Positions 27,645 through 35,495 of a stretch of DNA of 55,973 nt are shown here, piece after piece (position 1 is the first letter of the stretch; every line of letters begins with the position of its first letter). The notes beneath the pieces are model-generated. The model saw only the letters and a program-made list of their open reading frames with translations. It made no database searches and was not told the DNA's origin. Location: NCBI GenBank assembly GCA_902551185.1, contig CACDCN010000005.1:1-55973 (forward strand), in the 5' to 3' direction. Made by a program: the position numbers and the translations under genes. The stretch comes from an uncultured SAR86 cluster bacterium (GTDB lineage: Bacteria; Pseudomonadota; Gammaproteobacteria; Magnimaribacterales; D2472).

Positions 27645-28625
27645 TTATTTACTTAAATGTAATAAAAGATTGTCTTTGAATTGATTAAAAACAGGTGGCT
27701 CTATTAAATGTCTCATATCAGGAATAATAATAAGCTGACTACCTTCAATAAGATTATTCATCTTATAGGCATTTTTTACTTTTATTAATGGATCATCTTT
27801 TCCATGAATAATTAATGTAGGCGCACTAATAGATTTGACTTTATTTATTCTATTATTTGAGCCTAATATTGCAGAAAGTTGTCTTCCAAAACCTGTATCG
27901 TCTTCCCCACCTCTTTTTATAGAAATTGAAACATCTTTATAAAATTTTTCTGTATTAAGATCAATACCTTGATAACCAATTTCTTTAAAAATTTTTCTAG
28001 TTCTTTCTACTCGCTCATCAATTGTTGCATTTGGATTTTTTGTCCTGTCCATCAATAATTTTCTAACTTTTCGTGTTGGTCCATTAAATGGTGATGGGGT
28101 AGATGCGGTTGAGGCTATTAATGTAAAGGTATTAATTCTCTCAGCATGATTTGATACGACTATTTGAGCAATCATGCCACCCATGGAGATACCCAATACA
28201 TGAGCTTTATCTATGTTCAATGCATCTAATACAGATATAGCATCATCAGCCATATCATCTACGGTATATTCGGAATTAATCGGAAGTCTTAAAAAGTATC
28301 TAATATAACTTCTTATAATAGTACTATCTCTATTTTCATCGTCGAAAGAAGTACTTTGAATTCTAGATGATAAACCAGTATCTCGATTATCAAATGCTAT
28401 AGGCCTGTAATTATTTTCAATTAAAAATTCAATAAGATGTTGCGGCCAATTTATTGATTGCCCGCCCAATCCTTGAACCAATAAAATTGGATCACCATTT
28501 GAGGGACCATAATCACGATAATATATTTCTATATCATTATTTGAGGCCATGCCCTCTTCATATGAAAATAAATCAGAGTTAGTAAACATAATTGTTATGA
28601 ATAATATAAATTTATATAAAGGCAT
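27645..28625 (-). CDS. Alpha/beta hydrolase, predicted exported
   Basis: This 326-residue hydrolase begins with a signal-like hydrophobic segment (residues ~3-22, 'LYKFILFITIMFTNSDLFSY'). The fold markers are 'ILLVQGLGGQSINWP' (oxyanion), nucleophile elbow 'GISMGGMIAQI' with Ser, acid Asp in 'IIHGKDDPLI' and base His in 'IPDMRHLIEPP'. The triad appears intact, so ester or lactone hydrolysis is likely; the substrate is unknown. Its start overlaps the DUF3089 gene by 14 nt, and the GPH transporter follows. Confidence 0.85.
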   Translation of the reverse strand: MPLYKFILFITIMFTNSDLFSYEEGMASNNDIEIYYRDYGPSNGDPILLVQGLGGQSINWPQHLIEFLIENNYRPIAFDNRDTGLSSRIQSTSFDDENRDSTIIRSYIRYFLRLPINSEYTVDDMADDAISVLDALNIDKAHVLGISMGGMIAQIVVSNHAERINTFTLIASTASTPSPFNGPTRKVRKLLMDRTKNPNATIDERVERTRKIFKEIGYQGIDLNTEKFYKDVSISIKRGGEDDTGFGRQLSAILGSNNRINKVKSISAPTLIIHGKDDPLIKVKNAYKMNNLIEGSQLIIIPDMRHLIEPPVFNQFKDNLLLHLSK

Positions 28626-29706
28626 TAATTCTATCTTGAATGTTTTGCCTTAATGTACCCCAAAAAAGCATAACATCAAAGGGGTGTAGGTCGCCGTTAA
28701 AATGTTTCATTTTTTTTATACTTTCAATTAAAGGGCCTTTGGTATCTATCAATCCTGTATCTTCATTTAAAGAAGCTTCAAATTCTTGTATTCTTGTTAA
28801 TCCAATAGATTTTTTTGTACCTGTATGTTCTATTCTTAGCCTATCTGTAAAATCATAATTTTGTGCTTTATTAATAATTGATTTATTTTCACTATTAGAA
28901 TGCCATTCATTATCATTTGTCCAAGAGAAAGGATTAGTTGCTACAACTTTTTGTTTCATTAATTCTACTGACCAGCCACTTGGTTTCCAAAAAAGAGTTT
29001 TTTCTCGATTCCTCTTAAAGCCTTCAACAACAGTAGACCAAGAGATAATACAATTAGTATCATCATAACTTTCTGATCTTTTGATATTAGGAAAAATTTC
29101 TTTGTAGTATTTTTCAGGAATCATATATCCAATAACATATGCGCATATAAATCTTTTTTGTAAATTGCTATTATCAATTCTTTGATTGATTAATCTATGA
29201 GCTAAAAGAGCCCCCTGACTATGAGCGGCAATAATAAATGGTTTATTACTATTTTGGTTTTCAATAAAATAATCAAAGGCTCTCTCAATATCTGTATATG
29301 CAAGATCAAGAGCTTGTTGACCATTTTTATTTATATCAAAGAAGGAATAATAAGTAGCTTGTCTATACTCAGGAGCATAAATATTACATGAATTATTGAA
29401 AGCAGAAATCTGATTTGCTAACACTATTTCAGTTCTTTCATATGCTGATCTTTTTTTATCCATATTCGAATTCCATTCTTTTTCATAAAATCCTGTGGGA
29501 TGAATATAAAAAACATCAACCGGATTATCAGATTTCATAACACTAAATGATGCATCAGGTACATCAAATTGTTGGCCATCAATAGCAGGTAATGCTGCCC
29601 AATTAGCATCATCTGAATAGTCTGGCTTTGGCGGAGACTTTGATATATCAAAATCTGTTTCAGGTTGAATATATTCTAAGAATTTTAAAAATATGTCGTC
29701 TGTCAT
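28612..29706 (-). CDS. DUF3089 alpha/beta hydrolase-like protein
   Basis: This 364-residue protein matches DUF3089: 'ADDANWAALP'-type opening (here 'YSDDANWAALPAIDG'), 'DVFYIHPTGFYEKEWNSNMD', 'CNIYAPEYRQATYYSFFD' and the nucleophile elbow 'IIAAHSQGALLAHRLI' with Ser. The C-terminal 'NGDLHPFDVMLFWGTLRQNI' likely carries the base His. Members are predicted lipases or esterases. No clear signal peptide. It starts immediately before the stop of the HD-domain gene and overlaps the next hydrolase, so three genes are coupled. Confidence 0.82.
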   Translation of the reverse strand: MTDDIFLKFLEYIQPETDFDISKSPPKPDYSDDANWAALPAIDGQQFDVPDASFSVMKSDNPVDVFYIHPTGFYEKEWNSNMDKKRSAYERTEIVLANQISAFNNSCNIYAPEYRQATYYSFFDINKNGQQALDLAYTDIERAFDYFIENQNSNKPFIIAAHSQGALLAHRLINQRIDNSNLQKRFICAYVIGYMIPEKYYKEIFPNIKRSESYDDTNCIISWSTVVEGFKRNREKTLFWKPSGWSVELMKQKVVATNPFSWTNDNEWHSNSENKSIINKAQNYDFTDRLRIEHTGTKKSIGLTRIQEFEASLNEDTGLIDTKGPLIESIKKMKHFNGDLHPFDVMLFWGTLRQNIQDRINAFI

Positions 29707-30279
29707 TTATGATTGCAGATAAATAGATTTCTTAGGTTTTTTAAATAGCTCTTTTACCTTCGGGATAAAGAAATCTAAATCTAACGTATCATAATCAGGA
29801 TCAAAACTATTTTGATCATATTTTTCACAAAACTCACGGCAACTTTCAAAGTATGGGCTATTTGAATATTTATCTCTCATATTCTTATCTAATCCAAGAA
29901 ATTCAAAAAAATAGTAACCTTGAAAAATTCCATGATGTTTTACTATCCAATAATTTTCTTCAGAAACAAATGGCTGAAGAATTGTTGCTGCAAATTCAGC
30001 ATGATTTGCTGGGGCTAGATTATCTCCAATATCATGAATTAATGCGCAAACTACATATTCATCATCTCTACCATCTCTATAGGCCCTGGTTGCCGTTTGC
30101 AATGAATGCGTGAGCCTATCTACTTGAAATCCACCATAATCATTTTCTAACATCATCAAATGATTTAAAACTTTATCGGCTAAATGATCATAATCTTTGG
30201 CATTACTTGCGGCAATTATTGAATAATCTTCAGCATCACCATCTTTCATCTGTGTGAATTTTGCTTTTTTAATACTCAT
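29707..30279 (-). CDS. HD-domain protein (predicted phosphohydrolase/oxygenase, PhnZ-like)
   Basis: This 190-residue protein has the HD-domain metal pattern: His in 'DRLTHSLQTATRAYRDG', the HD pair in 'ALIHDIGDNLAPANH' near residues 82-83, and 'YWIVKHHGIFQGYYFFE' with the third His set. The arrangement resembles small diiron HD proteins such as PhnZ and the myo-inositol oxygenase group as well as ordinary phosphohydrolases. Motifs alone do not decide between oxygenase and hydrolase. It precedes DUF3089 with no gap. Confidence 0.72.
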   Translation of the reverse strand: MSIKKAKFTQMKDGDAEDYSIIAASNAKDYDHLADKVLNHLMMLENDYGGFQVDRLTHSLQTATRAYRDGRDDEYVVCALIHDIGDNLAPANHAEFAATILQPFVSEENYWIVKHHGIFQGYYFFEFLGLDKNMRDKYSNSPYFESCREFCEKYDQNSFDPDYDTLDLDFFIPKVKELFKKPKKSIYLQS

Positions 30280-30320
30280 TTAAAAATTATAGCTTAAAAG
30301 ATAATATTTAAGAATCTACT

Positions 30321-30731
30321 CTATAAGTTGATTAATTTATTAGTTGCAGAAGATACTGCTATTAAACTATCGTTTTGATGTAATTCGCATCTTGTAAAGG
30401 CAATAGATTTGCCTTTTTTTACTATACTGCTTGATGCAATAACTTTAATGTCAGGTGAGCAAGGTTTTAGAAACTTCACATCTATATCTAATGTAAGTGG
30501 AAGATCTTTGCCTTTAGATTGATACATAATAAATTGAGCCATTGAGGCATCCATCATTCCTGTCACAAAACCACCTTGCAAAATTGTTCCATCTGAATGA
30601 GTGAGACTTTTAGTTGGTAAAAATTCTACATTCCAACTATCTTGATCTACATCGTAATATGCTTTCTTAAAACCTAATATTGATAAAAATTCAGGAACTT
30701 CTTTAAATATTTTTTTAAAATCTTCGTTCAT
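30321..30731 (-). CDS. PaaI-like hotdog-fold thioesterase
   Basis: This 136-residue hotdog protein has 'LTHSDGTILQGGFVTGMMDA', which holds the family's catalytic-region Gly-Gly and Asp helix start, and 'LDIDVKFLKPC' plus 'VIASSSIVKKGKSIAFTRCE' for the rest of the fold. Members cleave acyl-CoA or phenylacetyl-CoA-type thioesters. It sits between the tRNA-Ser gene and the HD-domain gene on the minus strand. The acyl specificity is unknown. Confidence 0.85.
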   Translation of the reverse strand: MNEDFKKIFKEVPEFLSILGFKKAYYDVDQDSWNVEFLPTKSLTHSDGTILQGGFVTGMMDASMAQFIMYQSKGKDLPLTLDIDVKFLKPCSPDIKVIASSSIVKKGKSIAFTRCELHQNDSLIAVSSATNKLINL

Positions 30732-30738
30732 ATTAAAT

Positions 30739-30830
30739 TGGCGGAGGGAGTGGGATTCGAACCCACGGTGCCGATGAAGGCACGACGGTTTTCAAGACCG
30801 CTACAATAAACCAGACTCTGCCATCCCTCC
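30739..30830 (-). tRNA. tRNA-Ser (anticodon UGA)
   Basis: The minus strand folds as a class II tRNA of 92 nt including an encoded CCA. The acceptor stem is GGAGGGA with TCCCTCC and a G discriminator. The anticodon loop CTTGAAAAC carries TGA, reading UCA codons. A long variable arm ('CGTGCCTTCATCGGCACC') marks tRNA-Ser, and the T loop reads GTTCGAATC. The 5' end is 30830, and CCA is the complement of 30739-30741. Confidence 0.97.
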
Positions 30831-30857
30831 GATTAAAGATGCTATTCTATAGGGTAA

Positions 30858-31607
30858 ATGAAATTATTAAAAGCTGACAATTATCAAACGTGGTATATAG
30901 AGGAAGAAAATGAATCTATATTAATAGACCCTTGGTTAACTAAACAATTACAACCAGATGGATCTATATTTATTCAAAGAAATAAATCTATTACATCTCA
31001 ACTTTCAACTCAAAACCTAAATAAAGTAAAAGCAATAATAATTACAGCTCCGTTTGAAGATCATTTAAATTTTGATTCAGTTAGAATTTTTCCAAATGAT
31101 ACGCCGATATATACATCTAAAATAGTAAAGAAAGTAATATGTAAAAAAAATTTACCAAATCCAATATATATTCTTGATGAAAAAGGTATGAATATATGTT
31201 CAATGAATGTTAAATCTCTACCTACTAGTTATCCATATTACTCAACTACATTTTCGTTATTATTTGAAGACAAATATAATAATAAAATCTTTCATGAGGG
31301 TCATATTGTAAATTTTAAATATCTGTTAAAAAATAATATAAAAGCTGATATTGCAATATTGACTGCAGAAGAAGTTAGGTTGTTTGGGTTGATTACTTTG
31401 GGTATGAATTACAAGAAAACTATAAAAGCATGTAAATTACTTGGTATTAAAGATTTATTTATAACAGGCAATAATCCAAAAAAAACAAAAGGTTTGATAA
31501 GTAATTTTTTAACTATTAAGCCTTTGTTGATTGGTAAATTAAATAAAGAATTTAACGTATATTATAAAGCTGGTGATAGTGTTGAATTAAATAATAGACT
31601 TGATTGA
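30858..31607 (+). CDS. Metallo-beta-lactamase-fold-like protein
   Basis: This 249-residue protein begins 'MKLLKADNYQTWYIE' and shows the MBL-fold pattern of strand, 'ILIDPWLTKQL' and 'VKAIIITAPFEDHL'. The usual HxHxDH motif is reduced to a single D-H ('FEDHL'), so metal binding may be incomplete. A later 'FHEGHIVNFKYLL' and 'LFITGNNPK' fit later strands of the fold. The function is unknown and catalysis doubtful. It overlaps the convergent aminotransferase by 21 bp at its 3' end. Confidence 0.65.
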   Translation: MKLLKADNYQTWYIEEENESILIDPWLTKQLQPDGSIFIQRNKSITSQLSTQNLNKVKAIIITAPFEDHLNFDSVRIFPNDTPIYTSKIVKKVICKKNLPNPIYILDEKGMNICSMNVKSLPTSYPYYSTTFSLLFEDKYNNKIFHEGHIVNFKYLLKNNIKADIAILTAEEVRLFGLITLGMNYKKTIKACKLLGIKDLFITGNNPKKTKGLISNFLTIKPLLIGKLNKEFNVYYKAGDSVELNNRLD

Positions 31608-32702
31608 TTCAATACAATGATTAATATTTTTCTCATTGCTAGATTCACCCATTAGCCCTATTCGCCAAACCTTACCAGCCAATGTTCCTAATCCTGCACC
31701 AATTTCAAGATTAAAATCTTTTAATAACTTTTTTCTTGCATTAACGTCGTTTACGCCATCAGGAATTACGATAGTATTTAGTTGAGGAAGTCTATCCTCT
31801 TCTTTTACAAGAAAATCTATTCCTATTTTAGCTAAACCATCTCTTAAAATAGTATGGTTCTTATAATGTCTTTCCCATGAATTTTCTAGACCCTCTTCAG
31901 CAAGAATAACCAATGCTTCATGAAGTCCATATAAATTATTTATTGGTGCTGTATGGTGATATGCTCTTGCACCGTCACCATCCCAATAACTCATTATTAG
32001 ATTTAAATCTAGAAACCAGCTTTGTACTTTCTCTTTTCTATTTTTAATCTTTTCCTCACAAGCTTTATTAAAAGTAATTGGTGACAGTCCTGGTGCTGCT
32101 GATAAACATTTTTGTGTACCTGAATACACTGCATCTATATTCCATTCATCTACTTTTAATGGTATTCCAGCTAGACCAGTTACTGTATCGCATATAGTTA
32201 AGCAATCATGTTTGTGAGCAAGATCAACAAGCTCTTTAGGGTCTGACTTAACGCCTGTTGAAGTTTCAGCATGAACAAATGCAAGGATACAAGCATCAGG
32301 ATTTTCTTTAAGAGCTTTCTCTGCCTTAGCTATATCAATTTTTGTACCCCAATCATCATTTACTATAACAGCAATGCCACCACACCTTTCAACATTTTCC
32401 TTCATTCGATCGCCGAAATACCCATTTTGACAAATAATTACTTTATCACCTGGTTCAACTAAATTTACAAAACAACATTCCATGCCTGCTGACCCTGGTG
32501 CAGATACTGCAAAAGTTAATTCATTTTTAGTTTTAAATGCATATCTTAATAAATTTTTTGTATCATCCATCATAGATACAAATGAGGGATCTAAATGCCC
32601 TATTGTATTTTTTGCCATCGCATTCAAAACTCTTTGACTAACGTCTGATGGTCCTGGTCCCATTAATGTTCTTATGGGTGGTTTAAATGTTTTAGATTTC
32701 AT
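31587..32702 (-). CDS. Class V aminotransferase (alanine-glyoxylate / serine-glyoxylate type)
   Basis: This 371-residue PLP enzyme has 'TLMGPGPSDVSQRVLNAM' at the N-terminus, 'VSAPGSAGMECCFVNLVEPG', 'AFVHAETSTGVKSDP', 'CDTVTGLAGIPLKVDEW' and the PLP Lys in 'SGTQKCLSAAPGLSP' near residue 197. The C-terminal 'GAGLGTLAGKVWRIGLMG' is typical of alanine/serine-glyoxylate aminotransferases. It likely converts glyoxylate plus an amino acid to glycine and a 2-oxo acid. It is a single-gene unit diverging from the small secreted protein. Confidence 0.93.
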   Translation of the reverse strand: MKSKTFKPPIRTLMGPGPSDVSQRVLNAMAKNTIGHLDPSFVSMMDDTKNLLRYAFKTKNELTFAVSAPGSAGMECCFVNLVEPGDKVIICQNGYFGDRMKENVERCGGIAVIVNDDWGTKIDIAKAEKALKENPDACILAFVHAETSTGVKSDPKELVDLAHKHDCLTICDTVTGLAGIPLKVDEWNIDAVYSGTQKCLSAAPGLSPITFNKACEEKIKNRKEKVQSWFLDLNLIMSYWDGDGARAYHHTAPINNLYGLHEALVILAEEGLENSWERHYKNHTILRDGLAKIGIDFLVKEEDRLPQLNTIVIPDGVNDVNARKKLLKDFNLEIGAGLGTLAGKVWRIGLMGESSNEKNINHCIESIKSII

Positions 32703-32725
32703 AGGCCATAATATATACTTTAAAA

Positions 32726-33058
32726 ATGAAGAAGTTAATACTTATATCATTAGTTTTATGTCCTTTTTATATTTCAGCAGATTTTGATAATAAGTGCTCA
32801 GTGCTTATAACATTAAGGCTTCAAACAAATGATGATGCATATAAAGATGCCATATCAAAAATCACTCAATGTGAAAAGTATGATATTTTGTCTGTTACTA
32901 GTTTCTTAGAAGAATCTATAAGTAAAGTTTATATAACTGATTTAATTCAGAACTTCTGTATGTTTAATCACGAAATAATAACTCTAATAGATGAACAAAC
33001 TTCAAATCTAAGCTGTGTGCATAGAGGCAAACAAAGAATTGAAAGAAAACTTAATTAA
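32726..33058 (+). CDS. Small secreted protein of unknown function
   Basis: This 110-residue protein has a clear signal peptide, 'MKKLILISLVLCPFYISAD', with probable cleavage after 'ISA'. The mature part of about 91 residues contains four Cys, in 'NKCSVL', 'TQCEKY', 'QNFCMF' and 'LSCVHRG', which could form two disulfides in the periplasm. No family recognised. It is divergently arranged to the aminotransferase and overlaps the convergent MAPEG gene by 4 bp. Confidence 0.65.
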   Translation: MKKLILISLVLCPFYISADFDNKCSVLITLRLQTNDDAYKDAISKITQCEKYDILSVTSFLEESISKVYITDLIQNFCMFNHEIITLIDEQTSNLSCVHRGKQRIERKLN

Positions 33059-33444
33059 CTAACACAAAGATTTAATCCCATTATTACTAATACAACTATT
33101 GATGGCAACCAAATTAAAGGCCTGACCATCGGGATCGAATATAAATCCACAGCAGCACAAACTAAATAGGCAATTCTTAAGCCAAACCATATTTTTGCTA
33201 ACATTAAATTAACTTCACCCATTCCCATAACTACTGATAGAACAGCAAAAGTTAGAAATAATGGTAATGATTGTCTTAAATTGTCACTTGCAGATGTCAT
33301 TCTTTTAGATAATTCAGTCATTCCTGATATATCACCACCCGTATAGGTCCAATTAACAAATGGTACTTTATGTAATGAAAGACTCATTGTTAAAAAAAGA
33401 TGCAATATATAAAACATTCCAACACAAATTATTAAATTTTCCAT
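33055..33444 (-). CDS. MAPEG-family membrane protein
   Basis: This 129-residue protein has four predicted helices. The segment 'SKRMTSASDNLRQSLPLFL' corresponds to the MAPEG loop with the conserved (R/K)-x-x-x-A-x-x-N pattern and the following helix, and 'IWFGLRIAYLVCAAVDLYSI' to the third helix. MAPEG proteins include membrane glutathione transferases, but many bacterial members are uncharacterised. Given the GST-rich start of the window, glutathione-dependent detoxification is possible (inference). It is followed at 24 bp by the first TPR-sulfotransferase's 3' end on the same strand. Confidence 0.8.
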   Translation of the reverse strand: MENLIICVGMFYILHLFLTMSLSLHKVPFVNWTYTGGDISGMTELSKRMTSASDNLRQSLPLFLTFAVLSVVMGMGEVNLMLAKIWFGLRIAYLVCAAVDLYSIPMVRPLIWLPSIVVLVIMGLNLCVS

Positions 33445-33467
33445 AATTACTCCTCTACATATTTATT

Positions 33468-35423
33468 TTAATATTTTAAATTATTTTTTAGTTCATCTAA
33501 ATAGCTTTCATAGTTTTTCCAATAATCCATCCCACTTTTATATATAGGTTGACGAACCTGTTCAGCACTGGGTGTCTTAACCGATCTTTTAGATTTATAA
33601 AATTCAAGACACTCATTTTCGAACGGTATCTCACAATATTCCAAGATTTGGTTAACAGATTCTTCGAAATTATTAACTACATCTTCATAGTTAATAGATA
33701 AAATTTGATTTGGGAGAACTTTATTCCAGTGATCCATTAGTTCAATATAGTTATTGTAATAGCCTGCTAGATCTTTTAAATCATATGTAAACTCCTGGCC
33801 CTCAGCAAAAAGCTGTTTGTAACAAGCAAAGCATGCAGACATGGAAGATCTTCTTATATCAATAATTTTTGCATTAGGAAGGATTAATTTTATTAACCCG
33901 ATATGTCTAAAATTATTAGGCATTTTATCAAGGAAATATTGTTTATCAGTTCTAAAGACCTCGCTATCTGCAATATATTTATCCCCTATCATTTTTAATT
34001 GTGGTGCAGATAAACTTAATAAAATATCTGGATATCTTGAAGTAATATCTTGTGCCTTTCTTTCATTTAATCTTAAAGCAGTTGAGATAATATTTGGAAG
34101 TTCATGAGTAGCTTCAACCATAGAATGTGATGAAAGAATTTGCTCTATTAAAGTTGATCCAACTCTTGGTAAACCTAATATAAAAATTGGAGCCTTGTTT
34201 TCTGATCCCCAATCTTTTTTCATTTCAAATAACTCATTAGTACAGACATCTTTTTGATTATTACAATCTCTTTCAAAATCATCGATATTAAATAATGCTT
34301 TATTCTTTTTTATTTGATTTCCTGCTTTGTAATGTTCAAAAGAAAGGTTAAACTTTTCACGGTCTTCATAAGCCTTGCCTAAAGCAAAATGCATAAATGT
34401 TTTTTCTTCTTCATCTATATATTTATCTTTAACCATCTGTTTAAGAGAAGATACTTCTTTGTCTGAAAATTCATAAGTTTTTAAATTAGCTAAACTCCAA
34501 TATGAATCTCCAAAATATTTATCTGTCTTATATGCTTTTTGATATGAGTCTATTGATTTATTAATTTCTCCCGATGTCTTGTACAAATGTCCCATTGATA
34601 ACATTACATCAGTGTTTTTTGGTTCAACTTTTAATATATCGTTATATATATCAATTGCTTCTTTATACCTATCAGTCCTAAATAAAGCAGTTGATAGTAA
34701 TTTCATTGCATTAAGATTTTTTGGATCTTCATCATAAAATGCTTGAGCATGTTTTAATGCTTCTCCATATTTTTGTCTTTTTGTTAGTATGTTTATGTAG
34801 TCATATTTGATCATCGCATTATCTGGATCAAACAATAATGCGCTCTCCAATAAAAACTCTGCATCCTCGTAAATATTTAAGTCTCTGCCTATATTTGCTA
34901 ATAATCTCATTGCCTCAATATCATGAGGGTGCTCTTGTAAATATTGTCTACAAATATGATCAGCTCTTGCTAACTTGCCTTCATGAGTAAAACTAATTAC
35001 TGTTTTAAGTTCAGGTGGAAGATTTTTTAAGTAAAAAACATTTTGCTCTACAAATTTAATTAAATCCTGATTGCTTTCCTCTATAGACAAAATACCCAAC
35101 CAAGAAGCCTGTAACGAGGGGTTATGTCTTACTGCTCTTAAATAAGCCTTTAGTGCCTTATCTTTATCTTTTAATAAAACATGAACATGTCCAAATTCTT
35201 GAAATGCTCTTCCGTACTTGGGATCAATTTGAATTAAATTATCAAGCCCTTTTATTGCTTTGTCTAATTCATTTAAGTATCTATAACAAACTGATGTTAA
35301 ATAAAAATAATCTCTTTTTGAAATAGATTTATTATATTTATTACATAAATTTAAAGCTTCATTGAATTCTTTATTCTTAATTGAAGCTTCAATATTTTTT
35401 AAAGGCTCTACATTCTCGTTCAT
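33468..35423 (-). CDS. TPR-repeat sulfotransferase (module 1)
   Basis: This 651-residue protein joins about nine TPR units (residues ~1-390, for example '[20 protein letters not shown]' and 'TDVMLSMGHLYKTSGEINKS') to a C-terminal sulfotransferase domain. The PAPS 5'-phosphate loop is 'FILGLPRVGSTLIEQILSSH' near 412-432. The 3'-phosphate region is 'IIDIRRSSMSACFACYKQLF'. The C-terminal 'KTPSAEQVRQPIYKSG' is shared with its paralogue at 41495-43087. PAPS-dependent sulfation of a peptide, glycan or lipid is likely; the acceptor is unknown. It begins 24 nt after a terminator hairpin behind a TonB-dependent receptor gene. Confidence 0.88.
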   Translation of the reverse strand: MNENVEPLKNIEASIKNKEFNEALNLCNKYNKSISKRDYFYLTSVCYRYLNELDKAIKGLDNLIQIDPKYGRAFQEFGHVHVLLKDKDKALKAYLRAVRHNPSLQASWLGILSIEESNQDLIKFVEQNVFYLKNLPPELKTVISFTHEGKLARADHICRQYLQEHPHDIEAMRLLANIGRDLNIYEDAEFLLESALLFDPDNAMIKYDYINILTKRQKYGEALKHAQAFYDEDPKNLNAMKLLSTALFRTDRYKEAIDIYNDILKVEPKNTDVMLSMGHLYKTSGEINKSIDSYQKAYKTDKYFGDSYWSLANLKTYEFSDKEVSSLKQMVKDKYIDEEEKTFMHFALGKAYEDREKFNLSFEHYKAGNQIKKNKALFNIDDFERDCNNQKDVCTNELFEMKKDWGSENKAPIFILGLPRVGSTLIEQILSSHSMVEATHELPNIISTALRLNERKAQDITSRYPDILLSLSAPQLKMIGDKYIADSEVFRTDKQYFLDKMPNNFRHIGLIKLILPNAKIIDIRRSSMSACFACYKQLFAEGQEFTYDLKDLAGYYNNYIELMDHWNKVLPNQILSINYEDVVNNFEESVNQILEYCEIPFENECLEFYKSKRSVKTPSAEQVRQPIYKSGMDYWKNYESYLDELKNNLKY

Positions 35424-35447
35424 TAGACAATTTTAATACAGTTATTT

Positions 35448-35478
35448 AAAAAAAAGGCCAGTATAAACTGGCCTTTTT
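35448..35478 (-). terminator. Rho-independent terminator between receptor 1 and sulfotransferase 1
   Basis: A perfect 7-bp inverted repeat, GGCCAGT (35456-35462) and ACTGGCC (35467-35473), with a 4-nt loop is flanked by an A run on one side and a T run on the other. It works as a terminator on the minus strand (T run at 35455-35448) and could also act on the plus strand. It lies 22 nt after the receptor stop and 24 nt before the sulfotransferase ATG, so it may act as an attenuator rather than a full stop. Confidence 0.9.
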
Positions 35479-35495
35479 AAAAGTTAATAATCTAA

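Noticed and set aside
30840-30890. A -35/-10 promoter for tRNA-Ser (TTGTCA and TAGAAT on the minus strand)
   Set aside because: The spacing of about 25 bp is too long for a sigma70 promoter, and such hexamers are frequent in this AT-rich DNA.
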